64,000 nucleotides of DNA from Sphingobium sp. CAP-1 (GCF_009720145.1 NZ_CP046252.1:868001-932000); one strand, 5' to 3'; positions 41,759 through 51,480 are shown, counted from the first letter of the stretch. The notes: generated by a model not told the origin, from the letters alone. Program-made: numbers and translations.

Positions 41759-42931
41759 ATGCAACAGGGGACAATCATCGGGCTGCTGGCGTGCGCGTCG
41801 GCCCTGGCGCTGAGCGCGTGCGGGGAGAAGCAACAGCCCGTCGCAGGGCCACCCGCCGTCGGCATCGTGACATTGAAGGTCGAATCCGCGCCCCTTCTCA
41901 ATGAGCTTCCGGGTCGCATCTCCGCCTTTGAAACGGCGGAAGTCCGCCCCCAGATCAGCGGCATCATCCGCCGCCGCCTGTTCCAGGAGGGCGGTTTCGT
42001 CCAGGCTGGACAATTGCTCTATGAAATCGACGATGCCCCCTATCGCGCGGCGCTGGCGCAGGCTCAGGGATCGCTGGCAAAGGCAAAAGCGACAATCCGC
42101 TCCACGGGACTGCAAGCGCAGCGCTATAAGGAACTGGTCGCCATCAATGCCGTGAGCAAGCAGGATTATGACGATGCGGATGCCGCCGCGCAGCAGGCTC
42201 GCGCCGATGTCGCCGCCAGTCAGGGATCGGTGCAGGCGGCGCAGGTGAATCAGAATTTCACCCGCATCCGCGCGCCCATTTCCGGCCGCATCGGTCGTTC
42301 GCTCTTTACGCCCGGCGCGCTGGTCCAGAGCGGCCAGGCCGACGCGCTGACGACGATCCAGCGCACCGACACCGTCTATGTCGATGTTACTCAGTCGGCG
42401 GCGCAGATTATCGACCTTAAACAGGCGATCAGGAGCGGCGGCGTCAGCGACGCGGGCGGCGTGCGCATCCGGCTGACCCTGCCCAATGGCAGCGACTATC
42501 CGATCGAAGGGCGGCTGCAATTTTCCGAAGTGACGGTCGACGCCAGTTCGGGCGCCGTCACCCTGCGTGCGACCTTCCCCAATCCCGACGGTCTGTTGTT
42601 GCCGGGCATGTATGTCCGGGCAAAGATGGTCGAAGGCCAGCGCACCCAGGCCATTCTGGCCCCGCAACAAGGTATCAGCCGCGATGCGCGCGGCCGCGCC
42701 ACCGCACTGGTCGTGGGCAAGGACAACAAGGCCGAGTTGCGCCAGGTCACGGTTGATCGCGCCATCGGCGACAAGTGGATTGTGACCAGCGGCCTGAAGG
42801 CTGGCGACAGCTTGATTGTCGAAGGGTTGCTCAACCTGCGGCCCGGCACTCCGGTCAGTCCCGGTGCGCCGCAGCAGGTGGCGGCCGGGGATCGCGGGGC
42901 GCAAACAGGCACCACGGGCGGGGCGCGTTAA
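41759..42931 (+). CDS. RND efflux periplasmic adaptor lipoprotein (MexA/AcrA-like)
   Basis: 390 aa from ATG 41759. Lipobox ALALSAC with the lipidated Cys at 21. Lipoyl/barrel-sandwich hybrid region with RPQISGIIRRRLFQEGGFVQ and FTRIRAPISGRIGRSLFTPG; coiled-coil hairpin between; membrane-proximal domain toward the C-terminus. It links the inner-membrane pump to the outer-membrane channel. It is first in a three-gene operon; the pump starts 3 bases after its stop. Confidence 0.94.
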   Translation: MQQGTIIGLLACASALALSACGEKQQPVAGPPAVGIVTLKVESAPLLNELPGRISAFETAEVRPQISGIIRRRLFQEGGFVQAGQLLYEIDDAPYRAALAQAQGSLAKAKATIRSTGLQAQRYKELVAINAVSKQDYDDADAAAQQARADVAASQGSVQAAQVNQNFTRIRAPISGRIGRSLFTPGALVQSGQADALTTIQRTDTVYVDVTQSAAQIIDLKQAIRSGGVSDAGGVRIRLTLPNGSDYPIEGRLQFSEVTVDASSGAVTLRATFPNPDGLLLPGMYVRAKMVEGQRTQAILAPQQGISRDARGRATALVVGKDNKAELRQVTVDRAIGDKWIVTSGLKAGDSLIVEGLLNLRPGTPVSPGAPQQVAAGDRGAQTGTTGGAR

Positions 42932-42934
42932 GTC

Positions 42935-45900
42935 ATGGCCCGCTATTTCATCGACCGGCCCATTTTCGCATGGGTCATCGCCATCGTCATCATGCTCGCC
43001 GGTCTGCTGGCGATTCGTTCACTGCCGGTCGCGCAATTCCCGGAAATCGCGCCGCCTGCGGTGACGATCCAGACCAGCTATCCCGGTGCGAACGCGCAAA
43101 CGCTGGAAAGCACGACAACCCAGATCATCGAGCAGCAGCTCAAGGGTATCGACAATCTGCGCTATTTCTCGTCCACCAGCGACAGCGCGGGCAATCTCAA
43201 TATCACCCTGACCTTCGAGCAGGGCACGGACGCCGACATCGCTCAGGTGCAGGTGCAGAACAAACTGTCCCAGGCGACGCCGCTGCTGCCGCAGGAAGTG
43301 CAGCAGCAGGGGCTGCGCGTCGGCAAGTCCACCGCCAGCTTCCTTATGATTATGGCCGTCTATGCCGATGATGGCATTCACGACCAGCAGGATGCCGGCG
43401 ACTTCATCGCTTCTTCGCTGCAAGATCCTATCAGCCGTGTGACCGGCGTTGGCGACACCCAGATGTTTGGCGCGCAATATGCGATGCGCATCTGGCTCGA
43501 TCCCTACAAGATGGCCAATCTGGGCATCACCACCGGCGACGTGAAATCGGCGGTCACGGCGCAGAATGCCCAGGTGTCGGCTGGTCAGATTGGCGGCACG
43601 CCGTCGCCCAAGGGGCAGGCGCTCAATGCGACCGTGACCGCTCAGTCGCGCCTGCGCACGGCGGAAGAGTTCGGCAACATCCGCCTGCGCAGCAATGGTG
43701 ACGGCTCGGTCGTGCTGCTGTCGGACGTTGCCAGGGTCGAACTGGGCGCCGAAAATTACGGCTTTGGCGTGAAGTTCAATGGCCATCCCGGAGCGGGTTT
43801 TGGCGTCAAGCTGGCGCCGGGCGCCAACGCGCTCGATACCGTGCAGGCGGTGAAGGACCGGGTTGATAGCCTGTCAAAGAATTTTCCGACCTGGGTGAAA
43901 TATGACTTCCCGGTCGACAATTCGACCTTCGTGAAACTGTCGGTCGAACAGGTGATCCATACGCTTGTCGAAGCGGTCCTGCTCGTATTCGTCGTGATGT
44001 TCGTCTTTCTGCAAAACTGGCGGGCGACCCTGATCCCGACCATCGCCGTTCCGGTGGTGTTGCTGGGCACGTTGGCGATCCTGTCCGTGGCGGGCTTCAC
44101 CATCAATACGCTGACGCTGTTCGGCATGGTGCTGGCGATCGGCCTGCTGGTCGACGACGCGATCGTCGTGGTGGAAAATGTCGAACGTCTGATCCAGACC
44201 GAGGGATTGAGTCCGAAGGAAGCCGCCAAGAAATCGATGGACGAAATCAGCGGTGCGCTGATCGGCATCGGCCTGGTGCTGTCGGCGGTGTTCCTGCCCA
44301 TGGCCTTTTTCGGCGGGTCGACCGGCGTCATCTTTCGCCAGTTCTCGATCACCATCGTATCCTCGATGATCCTGTCAGTGCTGGTCGCGCTGATCCTGAC
44401 GCCGGCGCTATGCGCCACGATCCTGAAACCGGCGTCGCAAGGACATAGCTGGCATGGTCCGATCGGCGCGAAACTCGGCCGCTTCTTCGACTGGTTCAAC
44501 AACAGCTTCGACAAAAGCGTCGTGCGTTATGGCAAGGGCGTCGAGAAGGTCGAACGCCACTGGGGGCGAACCATGCTGGTCTATGGCCTGCTGGTGATCG
44601 GCATGGCGTTGATCTTCCTGCGTTTGCCGGGCGGATTCCTGCCGGAAGAAGATCAGGGCATGATCGTCAACCAGATATCGCTGCCCGCCGGATCGACGAT
44701 CGAGGAAACCGAACGTGCCCTTGCCAGGATGCGCGATCATTATCTGGTGGACGAAAAGAAGAATGTCGCTGCGGTATTCACCGTGTCGGGCTTCGGTTTC
44801 GTCGGGCAGGGGCAGAATGTCGGTATCGTCTTTGCCCGCATGACGGACTGGAAGGACCGCAAGGGCAAGGACAATGCTGTGCCTGCCATCGCCCTGCGCG
44901 CCAACATGGCCTTTCGCAAGATTTCGGCAGGCATGGCCTTCGCTTTCGTCCCGCCAGCGGTGCAGGAACTGGGCAATGCCTCCGGTTTCGACTTCCAGTT
45001 GCTGGATCAGGCCAATCTGGGCCATGACAAGCTGCTGGCGGCGCGCAACCAGCTTCTGGGCATGGCCATGGCCGACAAGCGGCTGGCACAGGTCCGGCCC
45101 AACGGACTGGAGGATACGGCACAGGTCAAATTGAATGTCGATCAGGCCGCGGCCGGCGCGCTGGGCATCGCCCAGTCCGACGTGAACGACACGATCAGCA
45201 CCAATCTGGGCGGCGCCTATATCAATGACTTCATCGATCGTGATCGGGTGAAGAAGGTCTATGTCCAGGCCGACGCCGCGTTCCGCACCGCCCCCGAAGC
45301 GATCGGTGCCTTCCATGTGCGCGGCAGCGGCGGGACCATGGCGCCGCTCTCCGCTTTCTCCACCACCGAATGGGTGCAGGGGCCGGCGCGGCTGGAGCGG
45401 TTCAACGGTGTGCCGTCGATGAACATTCAGGGCGCGCCCGCGCCCGGCGTGTCCAGCGGCACGGCGATGCAGGTGATGGAAGAATATGCCGCCAAGCTGC
45501 CGGCCGGGGTTGGCTATGCGTGGAACGGCATTTCCTATGAGGAACGTTCGTCGGGCAGCCAGTCTGTCTATGTCTATGCGCTCTCGATGCTGATCGTGTT
45601 CCTCTGCCTCGCGGCCTTGTATGAAAGCTGGTCGGTGCCGATCGCGGTCATGCTGGTGGTGCCGCTGGGCGTGCTGGGCGCGGTGATCGCCGCGACACTG
45701 GCGGGGCTGGACAACGACATCTATCTTCAGGTCGGCCTCATCACCACGATTGGCGTGTCGGCAAAGAATGCGATCCTGATCGTGGAGTTCGCCGAAGAAA
45801 AGATGCGCGAAGGCATGGCGCCGACGCAGGCGGCACTGGAAGCGGGTAAGCTGCGGTTGCGGCCGATCCTGATGACCAGTTTCGCCTTCATCTTCGGCGT

Positions 45901-46108
45901 GCTGCCGCTGGCGGTGTCGACCGGCGCGGGAGCGGGCGGACAGAATGCGATCGGCTGGGCGGTGGTTGGCGGCATGTTGTCGGCGACCGTGCTGGCGATC
46001 TTCTTCGTCCCGGTATTCTTCACCGTCGTAAAGCGGCTGTTCCGCGAACATAAAGATCATGAGGCGGATGGCGACACGGGCACTCCCGGCGCACCGCAGG
46101 AGGCTTGA
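42935..46108 (+). CDS. RND multidrug efflux pump (HAE1, AcrB/MexB-like)
   Basis: 1057 aa, full length. Twelve membrane segments and two large periplasmic loops. Start MARYFIDRPIFAWVIAIVIM; proton relay aspartates in AIGLLVDDAIVVVENVERLI; second-half NAILIVEFAEEKMREGMAPT. The HAE1-type trimer exports hydrophobic drugs, dyes or solvents using the proton gradient. Its stop is 3 bases before the outer-membrane gene ATG. Substrates cannot be read from sequence. Confidence 0.95.
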   Translation: MARYFIDRPIFAWVIAIVIMLAGLLAIRSLPVAQFPEIAPPAVTIQTSYPGANAQTLESTTTQIIEQQLKGIDNLRYFSSTSDSAGNLNITLTFEQGTDADIAQVQVQNKLSQATPLLPQEVQQQGLRVGKSTASFLMIMAVYADDGIHDQQDAGDFIASSLQDPISRVTGVGDTQMFGAQYAMRIWLDPYKMANLGITTGDVKSAVTAQNAQVSAGQIGGTPSPKGQALNATVTAQSRLRTAEEFGNIRLRSNGDGSVVLLSDVARVELGAENYGFGVKFNGHPGAGFGVKLAPGANALDTVQAVKDRVDSLSKNFPTWVKYDFPVDNSTFVKLSVEQVIHTLVEAVLLVFVVMFVFLQNWRATLIPTIAVPVVLLGTLAILSVAGFTINTLTLFGMVLAIGLLVDDAIVVVENVERLIQTEGLSPKEAAKKSMDEISGALIGIGLVLSAVFLPMAFFGGSTGVIFRQFSITIVSSMILSVLVALILTPALCATILKPASQGHSWHGPIGAKLGRFFDWFNNSFDKSVVRYGKGVEKVERHWGRTMLVYGLLVIGMALIFLRLPGGFLPEEDQGMIVNQISLPAGSTIEETERALARMRDHYLVDEKKNVAAVFTVSGFGFVGQGQNVGIVFARMTDWKDRKGKDNAVPAIALRANMAFRKISAGMAFAFVPPAVQELGNASGFDFQLLDQANLGHDKLLAARNQLLGMAMADKRLAQVRPNGLEDTAQVKLNVDQAAAGALGIAQSDVNDTISTNLGGAYINDFIDRDRVKKVYVQADAAFRTAPEAIGAFHVRGSGGTMAPLSAFSTTEWVQGPARLERFNGVPSMNIQGAPAPGVSSGTAMQVMEEYAAKLPAGVGYAWNGISYEERSSGSQSVYVYALSMLIVFLCLAALYESWSVPIAVMLVVPLGVLGAVIAATLAGLDNDIYLQVGLITTIGVSAKNAILIVEFAEEKMREGMAPTQAALEAGKLRLRPILMTSFAFIFGVLPLAVSTGAGAGGQNAIGWAVVGGMLSATVLAIFFVPVFFTVVKRLFREHKDHEADGDTGTPGAPQEA

Positions 46109-46110
46109 AG

Positions 46111-47517
46111 ATGAAGCGCAATTTTAAAGCGCTGGGCGCCGTCACGCTCTCGCTGGCACTGGCCGCCTGCGACATGGCGCCCAAATATGTGCGGCCTGAA
46201 CTGCCGGTGCCGGCTGCCTCGCCGCAGGGGGACGCCTATGCCGCCAATGGCGAAACAGGGGCGGTCATGCCGGCCGACACCGCCTGGCGCGATTTCTTCA
46301 CCGACGCCCGGCTGGCGCGGGTGATTGAAACCGCGCTCGCCAACAACCGTGACCTGCGTGTCGCGGCGGCCAATGTCGAACAGGCGCGGGCGCAATATAA
46401 GGTGCAGCGCGCGGACCTTCTCCCCGCCGTGACCGCAGGTGGCACCGCCACCTATCAGGATACGCCCTTTTCGCAGGTCGGCTCCGGCCGCACCGATCTC
46501 TATCAGACACAATTGGGTATTTCCGCCTGGGAAATCGACCTGTTCGGCAAGTTGCGCAACCAGACCAGATCCGCGCAGGAAAGCTTCCTTGCCAGTGCAG
46601 AAACCCGTAACGCCGCCCAGATCAGCCTGATCGCCGAAACGGCCAGCGCCTGGCTGACCATGGCGGCGGATCAGGACAGGCTGCGCATCGCCCGCGATCT
46701 GGAACAGGCCTTCGGCAAGACGCTGGACCTGACAAAGGCGCGCTTCGACAGGGGCGTCGCGTCCGAACTGGAAGTGCGACAGGCCCAGACCAGCCATGAC
46801 AGCGCCCGGTCGGCCATTGCGGAAGCGACGACGCTGGTGGCGCAGGACCAGAACGCGCTGAACCTGCTTGCCGGGACGACCGTGGCGGCGGCGGACCTGC
46901 CCGACGGGTTGCCGCAGGCAGGGGCGACGCTGGATAATCTGCCGGCCAACCTCTCGTCGGACGTGCTGCTGCGCCGGCCCGATATATTGGCGGCGGAGCA
47001 TGACCTGCGTGGCGCCAATGCCAATATCGGCGCGGCGCGGGCGGCCTTCTTTCCCACCGTTTCGCTGACGGCGGCCTTCGGTTCGCTCAGCCTGGGCCTG
47101 TCCAACCTGTTCGGATCGGGCAGCAGCTTCTGGTCGGTGGCGCCGACCGCCAGCCTGCCAATCTTCGATTTCGGCAAGAACAAGGGCAATTTGCGCTACG
47201 CCAGGGCGACCTATGACGCGATGCTCGCCACTTATGAAAAGAGCGTGCAGACCGGTTTCAGGGAGGTGGCCGATGCGCTCGCCCGGCGGGGCACGATGGG
47301 TCAGCAACTCGATGCGCAAATGTCGCAGCGCGATGCTGCGCGCGTCGCCTACACTCTGTCGGAAGCGCGCTTCCGCGCCGGGGTGGACGATTTCCTGACC
47401 ACGCTGGATTCGCAGCGGACGCTCTACAGCGCCGAACAGAGCCTGGTGGCGACGCGCCTGACCCGTGCGAGCAACATGGTCGACCTATATCGTGCAATGG
47501 GCGGCGGTCTGAAATAG
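46111..47517 (+). CDS. Outer-membrane efflux channel lipoprotein (OprM/NodT family)
   Basis: 468 aa from ATG 46111. Lipobox LALAAC with Cys 20. Two OEP repeats (~60-245 and ~260-465), with the repeat signatures ALANNRDLRVAAANVEQARA and LLRRPDILAAEHDLRGANAN. It forms the TolC-like trimeric channel of the pump. It is third gene of the operon. Confidence 0.94.
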   Translation: MKRNFKALGAVTLSLALAACDMAPKYVRPELPVPAASPQGDAYAANGETGAVMPADTAWRDFFTDARLARVIETALANNRDLRVAAANVEQARAQYKVQRADLLPAVTAGGTATYQDTPFSQVGSGRTDLYQTQLGISAWEIDLFGKLRNQTRSAQESFLASAETRNAAQISLIAETASAWLTMAADQDRLRIARDLEQAFGKTLDLTKARFDRGVASELEVRQAQTSHDSARSAIAEATTLVAQDQNALNLLAGTTVAAADLPDGLPQAGATLDNLPANLSSDVLLRRPDILAAEHDLRGANANIGAARAAFFPTVSLTAAFGSLSLGLSNLFGSGSSFWSVAPTASLPIFDFGKNKGNLRYARATYDAMLATYEKSVQTGFREVADALARRGTMGQQLDAQMSQRDAARVAYTLSEARFRAGVDDFLTTLDSQRTLYSAEQSLVATRLTRASNMVDLYRAMGGGLK

Positions 47518-47560
47518 GCGGCCCATCGATTTTGAAAGCAAGCCGGGGGCGGAGATTTTT

Positions 47561-48115
47561 ATGCCCCTTTTTAAGATGCTCTTTCCCTCACCCGTGGGCG
47601 GCCTGACCCTGGTGGCGAGTGACGACGGGCTGGTCGCTATCCTGTGGGAAGATGACGATCCCGGCCGGGTCCGTCTGTCAGCGCCGGAACCGGGCGACGA
47701 CCATCCGATATTGATGGAGGCGTGCGCGCAACTGGCCGACTATTTCGCCGGCACACGGCGGTTTTTCACCGTGCCGCTCGACTTTCGCGGCACGCCCTTC
47801 CAGCAGAAGGTCTGGGCGGCGCTGCTTACCATCCCGTTCGGCGAAATCCGCAGCTATGGCGACATCGCCGGCCTGATCGGCCAACCGACCGCCAGCCGCG
47901 CGGTCGGTGCGGCCAATGGCCGTAACCCGATTTCGATCATCGCGCCCTGCCACCGTGTCGTCGGCGCCAATGGCGCGCTGACGGGCTTTGCCGGCGGCGT
48001 GGAAACCAAACGCTGGCTGCTCGATTTCGAACGTGGAAATATAGGAAAATGGTGCACCCAAGAGGATTCGAACCTCTGGCCTTTGCCTTCGGAGGGCAAC
48101 GCTCTATCCAGCTGA
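47561..48115 (+). CDS. ogt: Methylated-DNA-[protein]-cysteine S-methyltransferase
   Basis: 184 aa as open. The alkyl acceptor cysteine is in IIAPCHRVVGANG, after the DNA-binding helix-turn-helix GLIGQPTASRAVGAANGRNP; GALTGFAGGVETKRWLLDFE closes the fold. It repairs O6-alkylguanine by self-methylation. Oddity: the fold should end near residue 160, but the frame continues ~22 codons through tRNA-Arg (48050-48126) on the other strand, giving a foreign tail (GKWCTQEDSNLWPLPSEG). Confidence 0.92.
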   Translation: MPLFKMLFPSPVGGLTLVASDDGLVAILWEDDDPGRVRLSAPEPGDDHPILMEACAQLADYFAGTRRFFTVPLDFRGTPFQQKVWAALLTIPFGEIRSYGDIAGLIGQPTASRAVGAANGRNPISIIAPCHRVVGANGALTGFAGGVETKRWLLDFERGNIGKWCTQEDSNLWPLPSEGNALSS

Positions 48116-48126
48116 GCTATGGGTGC
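48050..48126 (-). tRNA. tRNA-Arg (CCG)
   Basis: 77 nt with encoded CCA (48050-48052). Acceptor GCACCC pairs with GGGTGC; the T arm has GGTTCGAATCC; the anticodon loop CTCCGAA gives anticodon CCG (codon CGG). It overlaps the 3' end of ogt on the opposite strand. Confidence 0.95.
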
Positions 48127-48199
48127 ATGACGCTGGTCAGGAGGGGCGGTTAGCAAAGTCCTTGCCCTGCGCCAGCGTCAAATTGGCTTCATGCCAATC

Positions 48200-48586
48200 T
48201 TATTTCGCGACCTTTTCCATCGGCTGGAATTTGCCCAGGCCACAACTGGCGCCCGGCTGGGGGCCGGGACCGGCGTTCCACAGCACGGTGATGATGTCGA
48301 CCGAACAGAGCTGCGACAGGCTGGTCTTGTAGAGAAAGCGCTTTTCAAAGCCCAGGCTGGGACAGCTATTGGGCAGCGTGTTGCGATAGACCTTGTTGCC
48401 GTTCATCACGAAATCGATGGTGCGGTCATCGCGCACATTGGTCGACCGGATGGACTGGATCGACACACAATCGATGGCGTCGCCCTTCGCCACATAGGGG
48501 TCGGGCTGGGTCTTGGCGATGGCGGGAAAGGCGGCGCAAGCCAGCGCAAGGCGCAATGCGATGCGGACGGGACGAAGGATGGGCAT
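48200..48586 (-). CDS. Secreted hypothetical protein, DUF6491-like
   Basis: 128 aa with a signal peptide (MPILRPVRIALRLALACAAF, cleavage near AIA). The mature domain has DCVSIQSIRSTNVRDDRTID, FVMNGNKVYRNTLPNSCPSL and four cysteines (DCVS, NSCPSL, QLCSVD, ASCGLG), suggesting disulfides in the periplasm. The pattern resembles DUF6491 proteins; function unknown. It is monocistronic by its surroundings. Confidence 0.72.
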   Translation of the reverse strand: MPILRPVRIALRLALACAAFPAIAKTQPDPYVAKGDAIDCVSIQSIRSTNVRDDRTIDFVMNGNKVYRNTLPNSCPSLGFEKRFLYKTSLSQLCSVDIITVLWNAGPGPQPGASCGLGKFQPMEKVAK

Positions 48587-48682
48587 GATTCTCTCCTCTT
48601 GTCGTGCCGAATCGACAGCACGGGTCGGGGACTACCGTGCCTGCCTATCAGGCTTCGTCTTAACCGGGCGAGAACGATAGTG

Positions 48683-49345
48683 TCAGGCGGCTTTGGGCGC
48701 GGCAGATTTCGGCGCCGGGGTCTTGGGCCTGAACCGGCACAGGTCGGCGACGATGCAGCGCCAGCATTCGGGCGTCCGCGCCTTGCAGACATAGCGGCCA
48801 TGCAGGATCAGCCAGTGATGCGCGTCGCGGCGGAAGGGGCCGGGGACATGCTTGTCCAGCTTCTGCTCGACCGCCAGCACCGTCTTGCCCGGCGCCAGCC
48901 CCGTGCGGTTGCCGACGCGGAAGATATGGGTGTCGACCGCGAACGTCTCCTGCCCGAAGGCGGTATTGACCACGACATTGGCGGTCTTGCGCCCGACGCC
49001 GGGCAGGGTGGTCAGCGTATCGCGATCCTGCGGCACTTCCCCGCCAAAATCGCGAACCAATATTTCCGACAGGCCGATGACATTCTTCGCCTTGGTGTTG
49101 AACAGGCCGATCGTCTTGATATGCTGCTTCAGCCCCTCTTCGCCCAGATCGACCATTTGCTGCGGCGTTTCGACTTCGCGGAACAGCGCGCGGGTCGCCT
49201 TGTTCACGCCGACATCGGTGGCCTGCGCCGACAGAGTCACCGCGACCAGCAACTGATAGGCATTGCCATATTCCAGCTCGGTCACGGGCGCGGGATTGGC
49301 CTCCGCCAGCCGGCTGAAAAAGTCGAAGATTTCGGCTTTCTTCAT
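48683..49345 (-). CDS. nth: Endonuclease III
   Basis: 220 aa. Helix-hairpin-helix LPGVGRKTANVVVNTAFGQE with the catalytic lysine, the catalytic aspartate in FAVDTHIFRV, and a C-terminal 4Fe-4S site CKARTPECWRCIVADLC (C-x6-C-x2-C-x5-C). It is a DNA glycosylase/AP lyase for oxidised pyrimidines. It begins directly after the dapB stop, so the two are one transcript. A short Lys/Pro/Ala tail follows the cluster. Confidence 0.96.
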   Translation of the reverse strand: MKKAEIFDFFSRLAEANPAPVTELEYGNAYQLLVAVTLSAQATDVGVNKATRALFREVETPQQMVDLGEEGLKQHIKTIGLFNTKAKNVIGLSEILVRDFGGEVPQDRDTLTTLPGVGRKTANVVVNTAFGQETFAVDTHIFRVGNRTGLAPGKTVLAVEQKLDKHVPGPFRRDAHHWLILHGRYVCKARTPECWRCIVADLCRFRPKTPAPKSAAPKAA

Positions 49346-50110
49346 TTACAGGCCCAGCACGCCCTTCATGTCGTATCGGCCGGCGGGCTGGCCGGCGAGC
49401 CAGCGCGCGCCTTTCACCGCGCCACGCGCGAAGATGACGCGATTTTCGGCGCGATGGCCGATCTCGATCCGTTCGCCCTCGGCTGCAAAGATCACCTGAT
49501 GATCGCCCGCGACTGATCCGCCGCGCAGCGCGGCAAAACCGATCGCCCCCTTCGCCCGCGCGCCGGTGATGCCGTCGCGTCCGCGCTCGCTATGTTCGGC
49601 CAGGTCTATGCCGCGCCCGCGCGCGGCGGCCTCGCCCAGCAACAGCGCGGTGCCGGATGGGGCATCCACCTTGTGCCTATGGTGCATTTCGACAATTTCA
49701 ATGTCCCAATCGTCGCCAAGGCCCGCCGCCGCCTTTTCCACCAGCGCCGCGAGCAGGTTGACGCCGAGCGAGGTATTGCCGGTTTGCAGCACCGGGATAT
49801 GCACCGCCGCCGCGTCGATCAGCGCGTGATGTACCGCCTCCAGCCCGGTGGTGCCGACCAGGATCGGCCTCTTCGCGGCGATGCAGGCGTCGAGATGCGC
49901 GGACAGCGCGCCGGGGACGGAAAAATCGATCAGCACGTCGCTCGCTTCCGCCAGCGCCAGTGGATCGGATGTGATGGCGATGCCCGGCGCGATTTCACCG
50001 CTGGGATCACGATCGGTGCCGCCCGCGATCGGCAGGCCGGCCTCCGCCGCCACCTGTGCGATCGCCCGCCCCATGCGGCCCGCCGCGCCGAAAATGCCAA
50101 TGCTCGTCAT
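49346..50110 (-). CDS. dapB: 4-hydroxy-tetrahydrodipicolinate reductase
   Basis: 254 aa. NAD(P)-binding IGIFGAAGRMGRAIAQVAAE; active-site EMHHRHKVDAPSGTALLLGE with the His/Lys pair. It catalyses the reduction step of lysine and diaminopimelate synthesis. It is adjacent to nth with no gap between its stop and the nth ATG. Confidence 0.96.
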   Translation of the reverse strand: MTSIGIFGAAGRMGRAIAQVAAEAGLPIAGGTDRDPSGEIAPGIAITSDPLALAEASDVLIDFSVPGALSAHLDACIAAKRPILVGTTGLEAVHHALIDAAAVHIPVLQTGNTSLGVNLLAALVEKAAAGLGDDWDIEIVEMHHRHKVDAPSGTALLLGEAAARGRGIDLAEHSERGRDGITGARAKGAIGFAALRGGSVAGDHQVIFAAEGERIEIGHRAENRVIFARGAVKGARWLAGQPAGRYDMKGVLGL

Positions 50111-50188
50111 GTCCGTCCCGTCACTATTCTATGGTCGGTTGGCCGATGCCAGAGCGGCGCGGCTTTGTCATCCCTTGCGGCGGCAGGA

Positions 50189-51325
50189 TCAATTTTCCTG
50201 CGGTTCCGGCGCGCCGACGGAGCGAAGCACATTCTCCCTGATGCGCGGGTCGTCCAGATGTCGGGCATTGTCGATCCTGATGCGCGCGGCGGCCTCGTCA
50301 TAGAGGAAGGGCAACACGACGAAGCGCCGGCCCCGCGTCACCGGCAGTGCCTCATGCAACAGCGAGCAGGAAAAGACGATCGCACCCCCGGTCGGCGGCC
50401 GATAGGTGCGCGCGCCGAATTCGGGGAAGCGCAGGTCGCCGCCTTCATACTCCTCCGCGTTGAGGCCGATCGACACGGCAAAGCGGCGATGCGCGGTCCC
50501 CAGCGTGCTGTTGTCGGTATGTGGACGGAAATAGCCGCCGGTGCCAGCGTCATAGCAGGAGATGATGTAGCGCTCCATCCGCGTCGCCTTGAACTGGAAT
50601 GCGCGCTCGACCTGAGGCACCAGCCGGCGCAGGATGCGCGCCTGCACCGCGTTGCGCAACGGTGCGTCCTCGATGCTGCAATCGCTGCGGCGCTTGTGGC
50701 GATGGTCGACCTTCAGCACGGTGTTGCCGGAGGCGGGATCGCTGCTCATGAAACCGCTGTCCATCAATCCCTGCCGGTCGGCATAGGCGATCAGGTCGCG
50801 GCACAGCGTCGGCTCGAAAATTCCGGGCACCTTCAGCACCGGCGCCCAGGCGTCCGCATCCAGATGCGCCCGTGGCAACTGGTCGACCGCCTCGCGGATC
50901 GCCGCATAATGGCTGGCCAGATCGGTTGTGGGCAGGATGCGGACCACGCGCTGGCCGGGATCGAGAATCCAGGTGCAGACGCCGATCGCCCTTTGCCCGC
51001 TCTCATCGGAGCGGCGCGCGCCGAACAGGTCAGCCATCTTGTGGTCGAGGTCGAGGAAAATGCGCAGGCCCGGATAGCGTTCCTGCATCTGCTGCCCATC
51101 CGCATCGCCGGGATCGTTGCTGACCAGGAAGGCGCAGGCGAAATCATCGTCGAACGGCCCGATCTCCTCGCGCATCTTGCGATAAAATGTCGCCGCGCCG
51201 GGTGTGCGTGAACTGCCAAGGAAGGTGATGACGAGATAACGCCCCGCCGCGCTGCGGAAAGAATAGTCGGGGTTGACGAGGCTGCGAACACGGAAGGCAG
51301 GGACGGGATCGCCGGGCAGCAACAT
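50189..51325 (-). CDS. Redoxin-like domain fused to 2OG-Fe(II) (prolyl-hydroxylase-type) oxygenase
   Basis: 378 aa. Residues 1-150 have a peroxiredoxin/AhpC-TSA-like layout (LLPGDPVPAFRVRS, RYLVITFLGSSRTPGAATFY), but the peroxidatic cysteine position holds alanine (TPGA, residue 44). Residues ~190-345 form a P4H-like oxygenase: YFRPHTDNSTLGTAHRRFAV with the H-x-D iron ligands, SCSLLHEALPVTRGRRFVVL with the distal His and the 2-oxoglutarate arginine. The inferred role is hydroxylation of a protein or peptide side chain, with the first domain perhaps binding the substrate. It is divergent from cobB. The target is unknown. Confidence 0.85.
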   Translation of the reverse strand: MLLPGDPVPAFRVRSLVNPDYSFRSAAGRYLVITFLGSSRTPGAATFYRKMREEIGPFDDDFACAFLVSNDPGDADGQQMQERYPGLRIFLDLDHKMADLFGARRSDESGQRAIGVCTWILDPGQRVVRILPTTDLASHYAAIREAVDQLPRAHLDADAWAPVLKVPGIFEPTLCRDLIAYADRQGLMDSGFMSSDPASGNTVLKVDHRHKRRSDCSIEDAPLRNAVQARILRRLVPQVERAFQFKATRMERYIISCYDAGTGGYFRPHTDNSTLGTAHRRFAVSIGLNAEEYEGGDLRFPEFGARTYRPPTGGAIVFSCSLLHEALPVTRGRRFVVLPFLYDEAAARIRIDNARHLDDPRIRENVLRSVGAPEPQEN

Positions 51326-51480
51326 GGCAACTATCTCTCAATCGCTGGAAAAATCCGACATTTCACTTTTGCGACGACCCGGAAGCTACTGTTTACGCTT
51401 CGACGGTCATCGTCAAGCGAAAGCCGGACGCAGCGCCGGCCGGCATTGGCGCGGGGCCATTTCTTGCCTAGGGTGAAGCG

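Noticed and set aside
44408..46060. 550-codon minus-strand frame
   Set aside because: Shadow of the RND pump gene; His/Arg-rich with no motif.
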